In this document: one piece after another, positions 38,003-47,848 of the stretch
Layout: each line of letters begins with the position of its first letter
Numbering within the stretch: the first letter of the stretch is position 1
Origin: an uncultured Oscillospiraceae bacterium
GTDB taxonomy: Bacteria > Bacillota > Clostridia > Oscillospirales > Ruminococcaceae
Direction: 5' to 3'
Length of the DNA: 64,000 bases
Assembly (NCBI GenBank): GCA_949745795.1
Contig: CATKAZ010000096.1
Coordinates: forward strand, 34,006 to 98,005
The notes under the pieces: generated by a model
Databases searched by the model: none
What the model was told of the DNA's origin: nothing
What the model saw: only the letters and a program-made list of their open reading frames with translations
Position numbers and translations under genes: made by a program

Positions 38003-39686
38003 GGAAATAAAGAGCCTTAGAAAAAAGTTTTTTATTTTTTCTGCATCTATTGCATTTGCTATAATTTTTATAATGCTTTTAGTATTAAATATTTTAATGC
38101 ATATGTCATATCAGAATGAATTGAAAACCGCAACGGATATGGTTACACAGACTGCTTATTCCAATGTAATGGATATTAATACGGAAGTTATATATTTAAA
38201 GGATACCGAAACTAATGATAACGGTGATTATATTATTCGGCGTAATCCTAATTTAGTCAAAAGTGTTACTCTTAACGGTGAAATCACCTGTTTAGATAAA
38301 AGCGCCGACTGGTACTGTGCAGGGGGCGGTATTTATTTTGAATTTATTGATGAGCATGATAATGCAAAATATATTCATAAAGAGTATAAATTTAATCAGG
38401 GAAATACAAAAATAACCGTTGATTTTACAAATAATTCTGATTTTATTTGTGATAATAAGCCTATTGTGACCGATATATCAAAAGCTTCTCAGGATAGGTT
38501 TTGGATTTCTATTGTCTGGTGGGCAATATCAAGTAATTCACATAATACGAATAATCCTGATGTTAAATTGGACATTGACAGTATAGAAATAAAATATACT
38601 GAAAATATATCAGCTGCATCATCCCAGAGTTTTGAAATTCAAAACCGTGATTTTAAAGATATATATCTTGCAGGCACACCTCAGACTTTAAGCAATTTCA
38701 ACTGTTTTTATTTTATAACAGATAAAAAGGATAATATTGTAGAAATTAATGAAGGTAATATTTCTCAAAAGATTTCAAAGAATGATATAATTTCATTTAT
38801 AAAAAGTACCTATAATTCCGATTTTATTATTGACAATATAAAATATTCTCATCATTTAACCGAAACGGATCACTATAAAATTCACGTATTTATACATAGT
38901 ACTCAAGGGGAAAAAAATAGCCGGCAGTTAATATTAATGTCGGTTCTGTCAGGAAGCAGCGTCTTTATTCTTTTAATTATACTTATTTATATTGTGTCAG
39001 GCAAAGCGGTAAAGCCCATAAGCGAAAGCTATAAAAAGCAAAGAGAATTTATTTCAAATGCCAGTCACGAGCTTAAAACTCCGATTACTGTAATCACGGC
39101 AACTTCTGAACTCATGGAAAAGAAAAACGGTTCAGACAGGCTTGTTAATTGTATTAAAATTCAATCCCAGAAAATGAGCAGACTTGTTAATGAAATGCTT
39201 ACCTTTTCAAGACTTTCAAATCATGAAAAGCAAACGGATGATTTTAAAAATTTTGATATGAGCAATGCTGTAAGAAATACAGCGTTGTATTTTGAAAGCA
39301 GAGCTTTTGAAGAGAAAAAACAAATAGTATCAAATATTCAGGAAAATATAAGCTTTACCGGAAATCAAAACAAAATAGAAGAGCTTGTTGAAATTTTACT
39401 TGACAATGCGCTTAAATATTCGGATGGAAATTCACAAATTAAACTTCATTTATATACTGAAAAAGAAAATATTATTCTTATCTGTCAAAATCAGTGCATG
39501 AACTTTAATACAGACGATATACCGTTCTTGTTTGAACGTTTTTATCGTGGCGATAAATCACATTCAAAAGAAACGGAAGGGTTTGGTCTTGGACTTTCAA
39601 TTGCAAAAGAAATAGTATTACTTCATAAAAGCAGTATTACTGTAAATTATAAAAACAATATTGTTAATTTTCAAATTAAATTCTGA
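37995..39686 (+). CDS. Sensor histidine kinase with CBM-like module in its extracellular region
   Basis: Two TM segments, SNASHELKTPITVI H-box, NALKYS N-box, GFGLGLSIAKEI G-box; region about 38175-38605 resembles the GH44 C-terminal module. Confidence 0.9.
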   Translation: MDKEIKSLRKKFFIFSASIAFAIIFIMLLVLNILMHMSYQNELKTATDMVTQTAYSNVMDINTEVIYLKDTETNDNGDYIIRRNPNLVKSVTLNGEITCLDKSADWYCAGGGIYFEFIDEHDNAKYIHKEYKFNQGNTKITVDFTNNSDFICDNKPIVTDISKASQDRFWISIVWWAISSNSHNTNNPDVKLDIDSIEIKYTENISAASSQSFEIQNRDFKDIYLAGTPQTLSNFNCFYFITDKKDNIVEINEGNISQKISKNDIISFIKSTYNSDFIIDNIKYSHHLTETDHYKIHVFIHSTQGEKNSRQLILMSVLSGSSVFILLIILIYIVSGKAVKPISESYKKQREFISNASHELKTPITVITATSELMEKKNGSDRLVNCIKIQSQKMSRLVNEMLTFSRLSNHEKQTDDFKNFDMSNAVRNTALYFESRAFEEKKQIVSNIQENISFTGNQNKIEELVEILLDNALKYSDGNSQIKLHLYTEKENIILICQNQCMNFNTDDIPFLFERFYRGDKSHSKETEGFGLGLSIAKEIVLLHKSSITVNYKNNIVNFQIKF

Positions 39687-39774
39687 CTCAGTAAAATAAA
39701 TGCTATAATTATCAATAAAGTGATATAATTGTTTATGACATAGTGATAAAATAGCAATGAAGGAGATGATATAA

Positions 39775-40728
39775 ATGCTAAAGGAACTGGGATTTTATAA
39801 GGGAATAAATTTTGGCGGATGGTTTTCGCAGTGTGCTTATGATGAATCACATTTTGATAGTTTCATAACAGAAAATGATTTTGCAAGGGTTTCATCATGG
39901 GGATTAGATCATATCAGATTGCCTATTGATTATAATATCATTGAATGTTCTGACGGAACAATGAATGAAAATGTTATGTCCAGAATAGATAAAGTTTTGG
40001 AGCTTTGCAGGAAGTATTCATTAAATACGGTGATTGATCTTCATAAAACAGCCGGATTTTCATTTGATACCTATTCTGAAAATGAATACGGGTTTTTTGA
40101 AAATATGAATTATCAGGAACATTTTTATAAGATATGGGAATACATTTCCAAAAGATATGGTAATCTTTCCGATAGAATAGCCTTTGAACTTCTTAATGAA
40201 GTTACAGACAAAGAATATTTAACAGCATGGAACAGTATTGTTAAGAAATGTATTGAAAGAATCAGAAATTTTGCTCCCGACACTTTAATTATGGTAGGAA
40301 GCTATTGGAATAATGATGCCGAAGCAGTAAAGGATCTTGATGCGCCTTATGACAGCAATGTTATATATAATATGCATTGTTATGAACCTCTTAAATTTAC
40401 ACATCAGGGAGCATACTGGACTGATAAGATAGATCCGGATTCAAGATATTCATTTGATCAAATGGGAATTACTGATGAGTTGTTTGAAAAACTTTTTTCC
40501 TCTGCAATAAAAAAGGCAAAGGATAATCATACTGAATTGTACTGCGGTGAATACGGCTTAATTGATTGCATTTCACCTGAAGACAGTATTAAGTGGTATA
40601 GGACTATTCATAATATATTTGAAAAATATGGTATAGGTCGCTGTGCATGGTCTTATAAAGAAATGGATTTCGGTATCTCCGATATAAGACTGGATACTGT
40701 GCGTCAAGAACTTCAGCAGTATTTTTAA
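39775..40728 (+). CDS. GH5-family beta-glucanase/beta-glucosidase-like enzyme, no signal peptide
   Basis: KGINFGGWF, HIRLPIDY, VIDLHKTAG, FELLNEV catalytic acid motif, YCGEYG nucleophile motif; N-terminus lacks a signal sequence. Confidence 0.85.
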   Translation: MLKELGFYKGINFGGWFSQCAYDESHFDSFITENDFARVSSWGLDHIRLPIDYNIIECSDGTMNENVMSRIDKVLELCRKYSLNTVIDLHKTAGFSFDTYSENEYGFFENMNYQEHFYKIWEYISKRYGNLSDRIAFELLNEVTDKEYLTAWNSIVKKCIERIRNFAPDTLIMVGSYWNNDAEAVKDLDAPYDSNVIYNMHCYEPLKFTHQGAYWTDKIDPDSRYSFDQMGITDELFEKLFSSAIKKAKDNHTELYCGEYGLIDCISPEDSIKWYRTIHNIFEKYGIGRCAWSYKEMDFGISDIRLDTVRQELQQYF

Positions 40729-40792
40729 CCATAAATTCGTCTATTGCAGTTTATTTCGGAATATGGTAAAATAATTGCAGGAGGACGAATTT

Positions 40793-41554
40793 ATGAGCTT
40801 TGAATCGGAAAGAAACATTGCCCGGCATTTATTTTCACAACGTGAGGACAATTTTGAGCATGCTTCATTTGACTGTGAAATGGCATTTTATGAAAGTATA
40901 TGCTCAGGGGATATTGTTCTCGTAAAAATGCTTGCAACTCCGCTTTGCGGTGATGGTTATGGAGTATTAAGCAAAGATGTTTTAAGAAATCTGAAATATC
41001 ATTTTGCTATATCTGCGGCACTGATTGCAAGGTTTTGCATTAAAAGCGGTATGACTACCGAAACAGCGTATCAGATGAGTGATTACTATATAATGAAGGC
41101 TGACGAGAGCAATTCTCAGGAAGAAATACATGATGCACATATGGAAATGATTGAAAACTATACTGTTAAGATGAGAAGAGTAAGAAACAGCCGGATTTAT
41201 TCCAAACAGATAGTAAGAGCAATTGATTATATTTGTGCTCATCTACATAACAGGATTTTTCTTGATGACGTTGCAAATTACCTTAAGCTGAGTTCGGCTT
41301 ATCTTTCAAGACTGTTTAAGTCAGAAACGGGAATATCCTTTAGTGATTATGTAAATCGAACAAAGGTTGAGTCAGCTGCTAATCTTTTGCGTTTTTCTGA
41401 ATATTCTGATCTTGAAATAAGTAATTTGTTTTGTTTTAGTTCTCAAAGCTACTTTATTAAAATATTCAGAAAGTATATGAAAATGACGCCTAAAGAATAC
41501 AAAAAAATATATCATATGCCTGATTTTATATCAAATAATACTAAACCGCTGTAA
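40793..41554 (+). CDS. AraC-family transcriptional regulator
   Basis: C-terminal double HTH: LDDVANYLKLSSAYLSRLFKSETGISFSDYVNRTKVESAANLL...FSSQSYFIKIFRKYMKMTPKEYKK. Confidence 0.92.
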   Translation: MSFESERNIARHLFSQREDNFEHASFDCEMAFYESICSGDIVLVKMLATPLCGDGYGVLSKDVLRNLKYHFAISAALIARFCIKSGMTTETAYQMSDYYIMKADESNSQEEIHDAHMEMIENYTVKMRRVRNSRIYSKQIVRAIDYICAHLHNRIFLDDVANYLKLSSAYLSRLFKSETGISFSDYVNRTKVESAANLLRFSEYSDLEISNLFCFSSQSYFIKIFRKYMKMTPKEYKKIYHMPDFISNNTKPL

Positions 41555-41570
41555 AATCAGCGGTTTTTTA
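41539..41570 (+). terminator. Terminator after AraC gene
   Basis: AAACCGCT-gtaaaatc-AGCGGTTTTTT. Confidence 0.75.
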
Positions 41571-41691
41571 TATGTCATTAATTTACTATTTTTATCAAGA
41601 TGTTTGTATATTTTTGTGCTGATTTTACGATACAATGTAATTATAAAAAACTGAAAATTTGAAACTGTAAAACTGAGAGGAGTTTTAATTT

Positions 41692-44600
41692 ATGAAAAAG
41701 CGTATATTTAAACGCTGCGCAGCCGCTCTTGCCGTTTGTGCGGTTATGTCATCGGCTATGCCGATTATTCCGTTAAATACTTTTGCCGCTTCTAATATTA
41801 TCAGCAATTCAACCTTTGACTATAATACTACCGGTTGGGGTACTTACAAGGAAAGCGGAGGGGTTTGTTCGTTAGGTACGGAAAATGGGAAACTTGCACT
41901 TACAGTAAACAATGTCGGAAGAGTCAGTCATGCTGTTCAGGTATTTTATGATATAGTTCCGCTTTATCAAAACGGAGTGTATCGCTTGAAGTATGATATT
42001 TCATCTACAACGGACCGATATATTGAAGCAATGATCCAGCAAAACGGAGGAACATATCAATCTTACACATGGAAGGGTCTTAATCTTACTTCTTCTCCTC
42101 AAACTGTTGATTACGAATTTACCATGACGGCTGAAACTGACATTATGGCTAAGTTGGTTTTCAATTGCGGTATTCAGGAAAAGCATGAAGGACAGCTTCC
42201 CGAACATAAAATTTATCTTGACAATGTTTCTTTAGAGCTTGTAGATGACAGTAAGGTGGATTATTCGGCATTCAGACCATATGAACCTCCGATAACTACC
42301 AATCAAGTAGGATACAGAAGTGACAGCAAAAAAACTGCTGTTTTCAGAAATGCAGACAGTGAAAGCGAATTTTCTGTTGTAAATGCCGATACAAATAAAG
42401 TTGTTTATACCGGTAAATTATCAGATGGTATAAATAATGTTTATGCAGGAGAAATAAATAAAATAGGTGATTTTTCTTCTGTTACGGAAACAGGAAAGTA
42501 CTATATAAAATGCGGAAATCTTGACAATTCTTATACCTTTGAAATTTCGGATAACGTTTATTCAAATCTTCTTGATGACAGTATAAGAATGCTTTATCTT
42601 CAAAGGTGCGGAACGGTTATACAGGACAGTGATTTCGGACATTCAGCTTGTCATACGGGAATCGCAACAATTTACGGAACAAATGACAAAATTGACGTTT
42701 CAGGCGGCTGGCATGATGCCGGTGACTATGGAAGATATATAGTTCCGGCTGCAAAGTCTGTTGCAGATTTGCTGTATGCATATGAAGCAAATCCAGAACT
42801 TTACAGTGACAGCATTGGTATTCCGGAAAGCGGAAACGGAACTCCCGATATACTTGATGAAGTTCGTTATGAGCTTGAATGGATGAAAAAAATGCAAAGA
42901 TCGGACGGCGGAGTATATCATAAAGTTACTTGTGAAAACTTTCCCGGATATGTTTCTCCTGAAGCAGAAACCGCTCCGCTTATCGTTACTCCCGTTTCTA
43001 CAACGTCAACTGCCGATTTTTGTGCATCAATGGCTTTGGCTTATGAATTTTATAAGGATATAGACGAGGCTTTTGCTCAGGATTGCTTAGAGCGTGCAGA
43101 ACTTGCATGGTCTTTCCTTGAAGCAAATCCGAATTTGATTTTTACTAATCCTACTGATATTACTACAGGAGATTATGGCGACAATTCTGATTATGATGAA
43201 CGTTACTGGGCAGCTGCGCAGCTTTACCGTGCAACCGGTAACAGCAAGTATGAGAATGCTTTAAACGGCATGTCGGCTTATAAGGGACTTGATTGGTCAA
43301 CCGTTGGAGATTACGGAAATATTGCAATTCTAACAGATAAGAAAATCAGCAAAGATTCATCAATCTATACAAAGGCCAAAAATATTGTTATATCTCAGGC
43401 GGATAAGTTTACTACTGTTTCTAATAATTCTCCTTATGGTGCTGCGATTACAAAGTTCGACTGGGGCAGCAACATGACTGTAGCTAATGCCGGAATTATA
43501 CTCAGTACAGCATATAATATTACAGGCGATGAAAAATATCTTAATGCTGCAAATGCTCAGATTGATTATTTGCTCGGAACAAATCCGGTCGGCGAATGTT
43601 TCTTTACCGGTTATGGAACGGTTTCACCGGAGAATCCTCATCACAGACCGTCTATGGCTGTTGGCAAATCAATGAAGGGAATGTTAGTTGGCGGCGTTAA
43701 TCAAAATCTGGAGGACAGTGCAGCGAAAGCTTATTGTCAGGGTCTGCCTGCCGCTAAGTGTTATGTTGACCATTCCGAAAGCTATTCCACTAATGAAATA
43801 ACTATATATTGGAATTCCCCGCTTACATATCTTGTTGCTCTTACAGATAATGAGGGTAAAGAAGAAAGTGAATTTACACTTGGGGATATTAATGGTGACG
43901 GACGTATAAATTGCTTTGATATGATTTTAGCAAAGAGGGGACTTATTAACGGTAAATTTGCAGACAGTGCCGCAGCTAAGGCAGCAGATGTTAATCAGGA
44001 CGGTAAATATACTGTTGCAGATGCTGTTCTTATTCAAAAGTTTCTTTTACGTCAAATAACAACTTTTCCTGTTGCAGAACAGACCGATTTCATAGATTAT
44101 GGTACTCCTATGAACGACAATGCAACTGTTACCGCGGATTTCAGAAAAGGTGAAACTCCGTTATTTATCGCTTCGGATGGCTGGACAAATGGAAGCTGCT
44201 TTGATTGCGGATGGTATAAACAGAATACCTCTTTTAAAGACAATGTGCTGAATTTGACAATTGATAAGGACAATACAGGAAAGTATAACTATTCCGGCGG
44301 AGAATACAGAACAAATGATTTTTATCATTACGGTTATTATGAAACATCAATGCAAGCTATAAAAAATGACGGTGTGGTATCATCATTCTTTACATATACA
44401 GGTCCTTCGGATAATAATCCTTGGGATGAGGTAGATATTGAAATTCTTGGTAAGGATACTACAAAGGTTCAGTTTAACTACTATACTAATGGAGTCGGCA
44501 ATCATGAGTATATGTATGATCTTGGCTTCGATGCATCTGAAGGCTTTCATACTTATGGATTTGACTGGCAGGCTGATCATATAACATGGTATGTTGACGG

Positions 44601-44760
44601 AAAGGCAGTTTACACTGCATATAATAATATTCCGACAACTCCGGGAAAAATTATGATGAATGTTTGGCCCGGTACAGGAGTTGATGATTGGTTAAGCTCG
44701 TTTAATGGAAATACTCCGCTTACCGCTCGTTATCAGTGGGTAACATATAATAAGCAGTAG
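41692..44760 (+). CDS. Bifunctional glucanase: CBM4/9-like, Ig-like, GH9, internal dockerin, GH16 lichenase
   Basis: GH9 motifs ([34 protein letters not shown]); dockerin [20 protein letters not shown]...[22 protein letters not shown]16 [10 protein letters not shown] and [18 protein letters not shown]. Confidence 0.92.
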   Translation: MKKRIFKRCAAALAVCAVMSSAMPIIPLNTFAASNIISNSTFDYNTTGWGTYKESGGVCSLGTENGKLALTVNNVGRVSHAVQVFYDIVPLYQNGVYRLKYDISSTTDRYIEAMIQQNGGTYQSYTWKGLNLTSSPQTVDYEFTMTAETDIMAKLVFNCGIQEKHEGQLPEHKIYLDNVSLELVDDSKVDYSAFRPYEPPITTNQVGYRSDSKKTAVFRNADSESEFSVVNADTNKVVYTGKLSDGINNVYAGEINKIGDFSSVTETGKYYIKCGNLDNSYTFEISDNVYSNLLDDSIRMLYLQRCGTVIQDSDFGHSACHTGIATIYGTNDKIDVSGGWHDAGDYGRYIVPAAKSVADLLYAYEANPELYSDSIGIPESGNGTPDILDEVRYELEWMKKMQRSDGGVYHKVTCENFPGYVSPEAETAPLIVTPVSTTSTADFCASMALAYEFYKDIDEAFAQDCLERAELAWSFLEANPNLIFTNPTDITTGDYGDNSDYDERYWAAAQLYRATGNSKYENALNGMSAYKGLDWSTVGDYGNIAILTDKKISKDSSIYTKAKNIVISQADKFTTVSNNSPYGAAITKFDWGSNMTVANAGIILSTAYNITGDEKYLNAANAQIDYLLGTNPVGECFFTGYGTVSPENPHHRPSMAVGKSMKGMLVGGVNQNLEDSAAKAYCQGLPAAKCYVDHSESYSTNEITIYWNSPLTYLVALTDNEGKEESEFTLGDINGDGRINCFDMILAKRGLINGKFADSAAAKAADVNQDGKYTVADAVLIQKFLLRQITTFPVAEQTDFIDYGTPMNDNATVTADFRKGETPLFIASDGWTNGSCFDCGWYKQNTSFKDNVLNLTIDKDNTGKYNYSGGEYRTNDFYHYGYYETSMQAIKNDGVVSSFFTYTGPSDNNPWDEVDIEILGKDTTKVQFNYYTNGVGNHEYMYDLGFDASEGFHTYGFDWQADHITWYVDGKAVYTAYNNIPTTPGKIMMNVWPGTGVDDWLSSFNGNTPLTARYQWVTYNKQ

Positions 44761-44807
44761 TTATATAATTCAGTTTGAAATAGATATAAACTATATGTAT
44801 ACAAAAT

Positions 44808-44840
44808 TAAAGCCGAGGATTTATTCCTCGGCTTTAATTT
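44808..44840 (+). terminator. Intrinsic terminator
   Basis: AAAGCCGAGGA-tttat-TCCTCGGCTTTAATTT. Confidence 0.75.
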
Positions 44841-45021
44841 GCAGCGGAATATTATTAATTATAATAGAGGACTGGTGTCCTTTTACTTATAATAAGGAAT
44901 ATTTTGTCAAGCAGTAAAAGGTTAATTTGTACTTTACCATACAACTTACTTTATAAGTATTATTTTTAGGGAAAAGGATATACTAATTATACTAAAAAAT
45001 ATGTTTTGAAAGGAAATTGCT

Positions 45022-45456
45022 ATGATTGAGAATGATACAATAAGACTTCTGCGGGAATGCGATGCAGGTATAAAAATGGGGATTTCATCTATTGATGATT
45101 CTTTAAAATATGTCCAAAACTCTGAGTTAAGAGAGTATCTTGAAAAAAGTAAAAGGGATAATGAAGAGATTCAGCAGGAGCTTCAGGAACTTCTGCATGA
45201 TTATCATGATGATGGAAAAGAGCCTCCTGCTATGGCTAAGGGAATGTCATGGATAAAAACAAATGTCAAACTGGCAGTTAACGAATCAGATGACGCTGTA
45301 GCCGAGCTTATAACCGATGGATGCAATATGGGGGTTAAATCACTTGCACGTTATTTAAATCAGTATAAAGCAGCAGATGAAAAGTCTAAGGGTATTGCCG
45401 AAAAGTTAATCAGTATTGAAGAAAGATTAGCAGTTGATATCAGAAAATTTTTATAA
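45022..45456 (+). CDS. DUF2383-like helical protein
   Basis: 144 aa, predicted helical bundle (ferritin-like), GAAAGGAAATTG RBS region. Confidence 0.55.
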   Translation: MIENDTIRLLRECDAGIKMGISSIDDSLKYVQNSELREYLEKSKRDNEEIQQELQELLHDYHDDGKEPPAMAKGMSWIKTNVKLAVNESDDAVAELITDGCNMGVKSLARYLNQYKAADEKSKGIAEKLISIEERLAVDIRKFL

Positions 45457-45556
45457 ATAATATTATAGAGTGCGTAATTTGCGCACTCTTTTTCTGAATC
45501 AAATATTTCTTATTTGCTATATAATATAAAATTCCCTGTTTTTACAGGGAATTTTT

Positions 45557-45673
45557 TTAATTTCCTCCGGGACCGTCTTGTCGTTTACGTTTGTCAGGCT
45601 TGCTTTTTAGATGGGTACTTGTCCACTGATTGTTGACTGCCGTTTTCTCATTTTGTTTTTCATTTTTAGACAT
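45557..45673 (-). CDS. Small hypothetical protein, 38 aa (absent from ORF track)
   Basis: Translates to MSKNEKQNEKTAVNNQWTSTHLKSKPDKRKRQDGPGGN; strong GGAGGTG RBS 5' of ATG. Confidence 0.55.
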   Translation of the reverse strand: MSKNEKQNEKTAVNNQWTSTHLKSKPDKRKRQDGPGGN

Positions 45674-45838
45674 TTGTAACACCTCCGGCTGTAAAGTATT
45701 TTATACAAAATGAAATAAATTATACATATAGTAAGCTGCAATTTAACTTAAAGATTTGTAATTCTTTGTTGTTAATCTGTATGCATATTAAGTGACTGAT
45801 TTGAATATTTATATACAAAACAGTAAGGACGTGTTATA

Positions 45839-47110
45839 GTGAAAAGAAAACTATTAATTATTTTATGTATTGTTATTAGTATTGCATGCGGTTGTGCAGA
45901 TCAGTCAGAAAATTTAAAAACTGATTCAACGGGAGCAGTCACTCTTGGAATACAAACTATTGAGCAGCTTCAAGTTTTAGAACCATTTAACAAGGACATA
46001 GATGATACAAATTCTGATTATATTCCGTTAAATTATGAAAAACATCAGGCAATATGGCTTACTATGATGGATTATAATAATATTCTTAAAGGAAAAAATG
46101 AAAAAGAATTTACTGAAAGTATAAAATCGGTGTTTAATAATATAAAAAGTGCAGGATTTAATACTGTTTATGTTCATGTACGTCCTTATAATGATGCATA
46201 TTACGATTCGGAAATTTTTCCACGAGCAGAGTATTATTCTGAGGATATGGAATTTGATCCTTTTGAAATAATAGTAAGTGAAGGGCATAAAGAACAACTC
46301 TCCATACATAGTTGGATAAATCCTCTTAGATGTCAAACCGATCCACAGCTAAAAGAACTTGATGATAAGTATATTATAAAACAATGGTATAATGATAAAT
46401 CAAAAAACGGAACTTATATTATAAAAATTAAAGATAGATGGTATCTTAATCCGGCGTATGAAGAAGTAAGAGATTATGTGACTTCCGGAGTTAAAGAAAT
46501 AATCGAAAAATATAATATAGACGGTGTACATATTGATGATTACTTTTATCCTACACAAGATGATTCTTTTGATACAGCAGCATTTAAAGAATCCGGAAAA
46601 TCTGATTTGAAGCAATGGAGAACAGAAAATATTGATAATCTTGTTAAAGGTGTTAATAATACTGTAAAAAGTAAAAATACAGAAATGATTTTTGGGATAA
46701 GTCCACAGGGAAACATTGATTCGGATTGTAATGTTCTTTATGCAGATGTTAAAAAGTGGTGCAGTGAAGACGGCTACTGCGATTATATAGTTCCTCAAAT
46801 TTATTATGGTTTTGAGAATGAAAGTCTTCCATTTGAGAAAACTGTTAAGGAATGGATAAATCTTAACACAAATGAAAATGTAAAGCTTATAATCGGAATT
46901 TGTACTTATAAACTCGGCAAGGAGGATAAATGGGCAGGAAGCGGAAAAAACGAGTGGAAGGACAATGACGGAATACCTGCTAAACAAGCTAAATATGTTT
47001 TTGAAAGTAAGATAGATGGTTTAGCTGTTTATAGTTATGAATCGTTGTTTGATGATAATATAAAAGATGAACGGGAAAAATTATCGGCTGTATTGCTGGA
47101 AAATAATTAG
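45839..47110 (+). CDS. Lipoprotein, family-10 glycosyl-hydrolase-like (GHL10/DUF187), GTG start
   Basis: Lipobox SIACGC; KHQAIWLTMMDYNNIL, AGFNTVYVHVRPYNDAYYDSEIFP, DGVHIDDYFYP. Confidence 0.82.
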   Translation: MKRKLLIILCIVISIACGCADQSENLKTDSTGAVTLGIQTIEQLQVLEPFNKDIDDTNSDYIPLNYEKHQAIWLTMMDYNNILKGKNEKEFTESIKSVFNNIKSAGFNTVYVHVRPYNDAYYDSEIFPRAEYYSEDMEFDPFEIIVSEGHKEQLSIHSWINPLRCQTDPQLKELDDKYIIKQWYNDKSKNGTYIIKIKDRWYLNPAYEEVRDYVTSGVKEIIEKYNIDGVHIDDYFYPTQDDSFDTAAFKESGKSDLKQWRTENIDNLVKGVNNTVKSKNTEMIFGISPQGNIDSDCNVLYADVKKWCSEDGYCDYIVPQIYYGFENESLPFEKTVKEWINLNTNENVKLIIGICTYKLGKEDKWAGSGKNEWKDNDGIPAKQAKYVFESKIDGLAVYSYESLFDDNIKDEREKLSAVLLENN

Positions 47111-47128
47111 AGGGAGTGAAATTAATCA

Positions 47129-47536
47129 TTGAAGCAAAATAAAATTGTACAAATTCGTAAAAAAAAATATTATAATCTTATTACATCACTTTCTGCCGGC
47201 GTCTTGGTAATAATATCATTAAGCTGCGTTTGTGCGTTTTGTATAAGCAGTATTGATATTTCGGAAAGTGCTATTAATATTATGATTGATTTTGTTATGT
47301 GTGCCGGAGGGTTCATTTCAGGATTTCAATTTGGAAAATTGAAGAGACGCAAGGGAATAGCAGGCGGTTTGCTTTGTGGATTATGGCTTGCTTTGATTGT
47401 AACGTTTTTCGGATTATTATATATGAGAAAATTAGTGTTTTTAACAACAATCAGTAACTTATTTTTTTTATGTATATCGGGAGCGGTTGGCGGTGTGTTT
47501 GGTGTGAATACTAAAATTCGCAGACCACCGTATTAA
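47129..47536 (+). CDS. TIGR04086-like membrane protein
   Basis: Four TM segments; adjacent to SCIFF genes as in other Clostridia. Confidence 0.7.
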   Translation: MKQNKIVQIRKKKYYNLITSLSAGVLVIISLSCVCAFCISSIDISESAINIMIDFVMCAGGFISGFQFGKLKRRKGIAGGLLCGLWLALIVTFFGLLYMRKLVFLTTISNLFFLCISGAVGGVFGVNTKIRRPPY

Positions 47537-47644
47537 ACAGTAAATTATAAGAAATTTTATGAATTTTTTTGTAGAAACCTATTGAAAAAAGCAGAAATAT
47601 ATGATATAATATAGAGCAGTTTAAAAATAATTTGGAGGTTTTTT

Positions 47645-47782
47645 ATGAAGCATATTAAAACTATTAATAAAGCTAACCTTAAAGAAACAGCTAAAAAAGG
47701 TGGCTGCGGAAAGTGCCAGGCTTCTTGTCAGTCGGCTTGTAAAACTTCCTGCACAGTAGCAAATCAGAAGTGTGAAAGATAA
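47645..47782 (+). CDS. scfA: SCIFF ranthipeptide precursor, 45 aa, six Cys (absent from ORF track)
   Basis: MKHIKTINKANLKETAKKGGCGKCQASCQSACKTSCTVANQKCER; RBS TTGGAGG; followed by the radical SAM maturase. Confidence 0.96.
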   Translation: MKHIKTINKANLKETAKKGGCGKCQASCQSACKTSCTVANQKCER

Positions 47783-47798
47783 TTTTACTGGTTTGATA

Positions 47799-47836
47799 TT
47801 AAAAGGGACATTTAAGTAAGTGTCCCTTTTAAATTT
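47799..47836 (+). terminator. Hairpin between scfA and scfB (possible attenuator)
   Basis: TTAAAAGGGACA-tttaagtaag-TGTCCCTTTTAA, perfect 12-bp stem. Confidence 0.75.
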
Positions 47837-47848
47837 TTATGAGGTGAA

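Noticed and set aside
46400-46987. 195-aa minus-strand ORF opposite the GHL10 lipoprotein
   Set aside because: Antisense to a well-supported gene; composition (Ile/Phe/Asn-rich) typical of AT-rich antisense reading.
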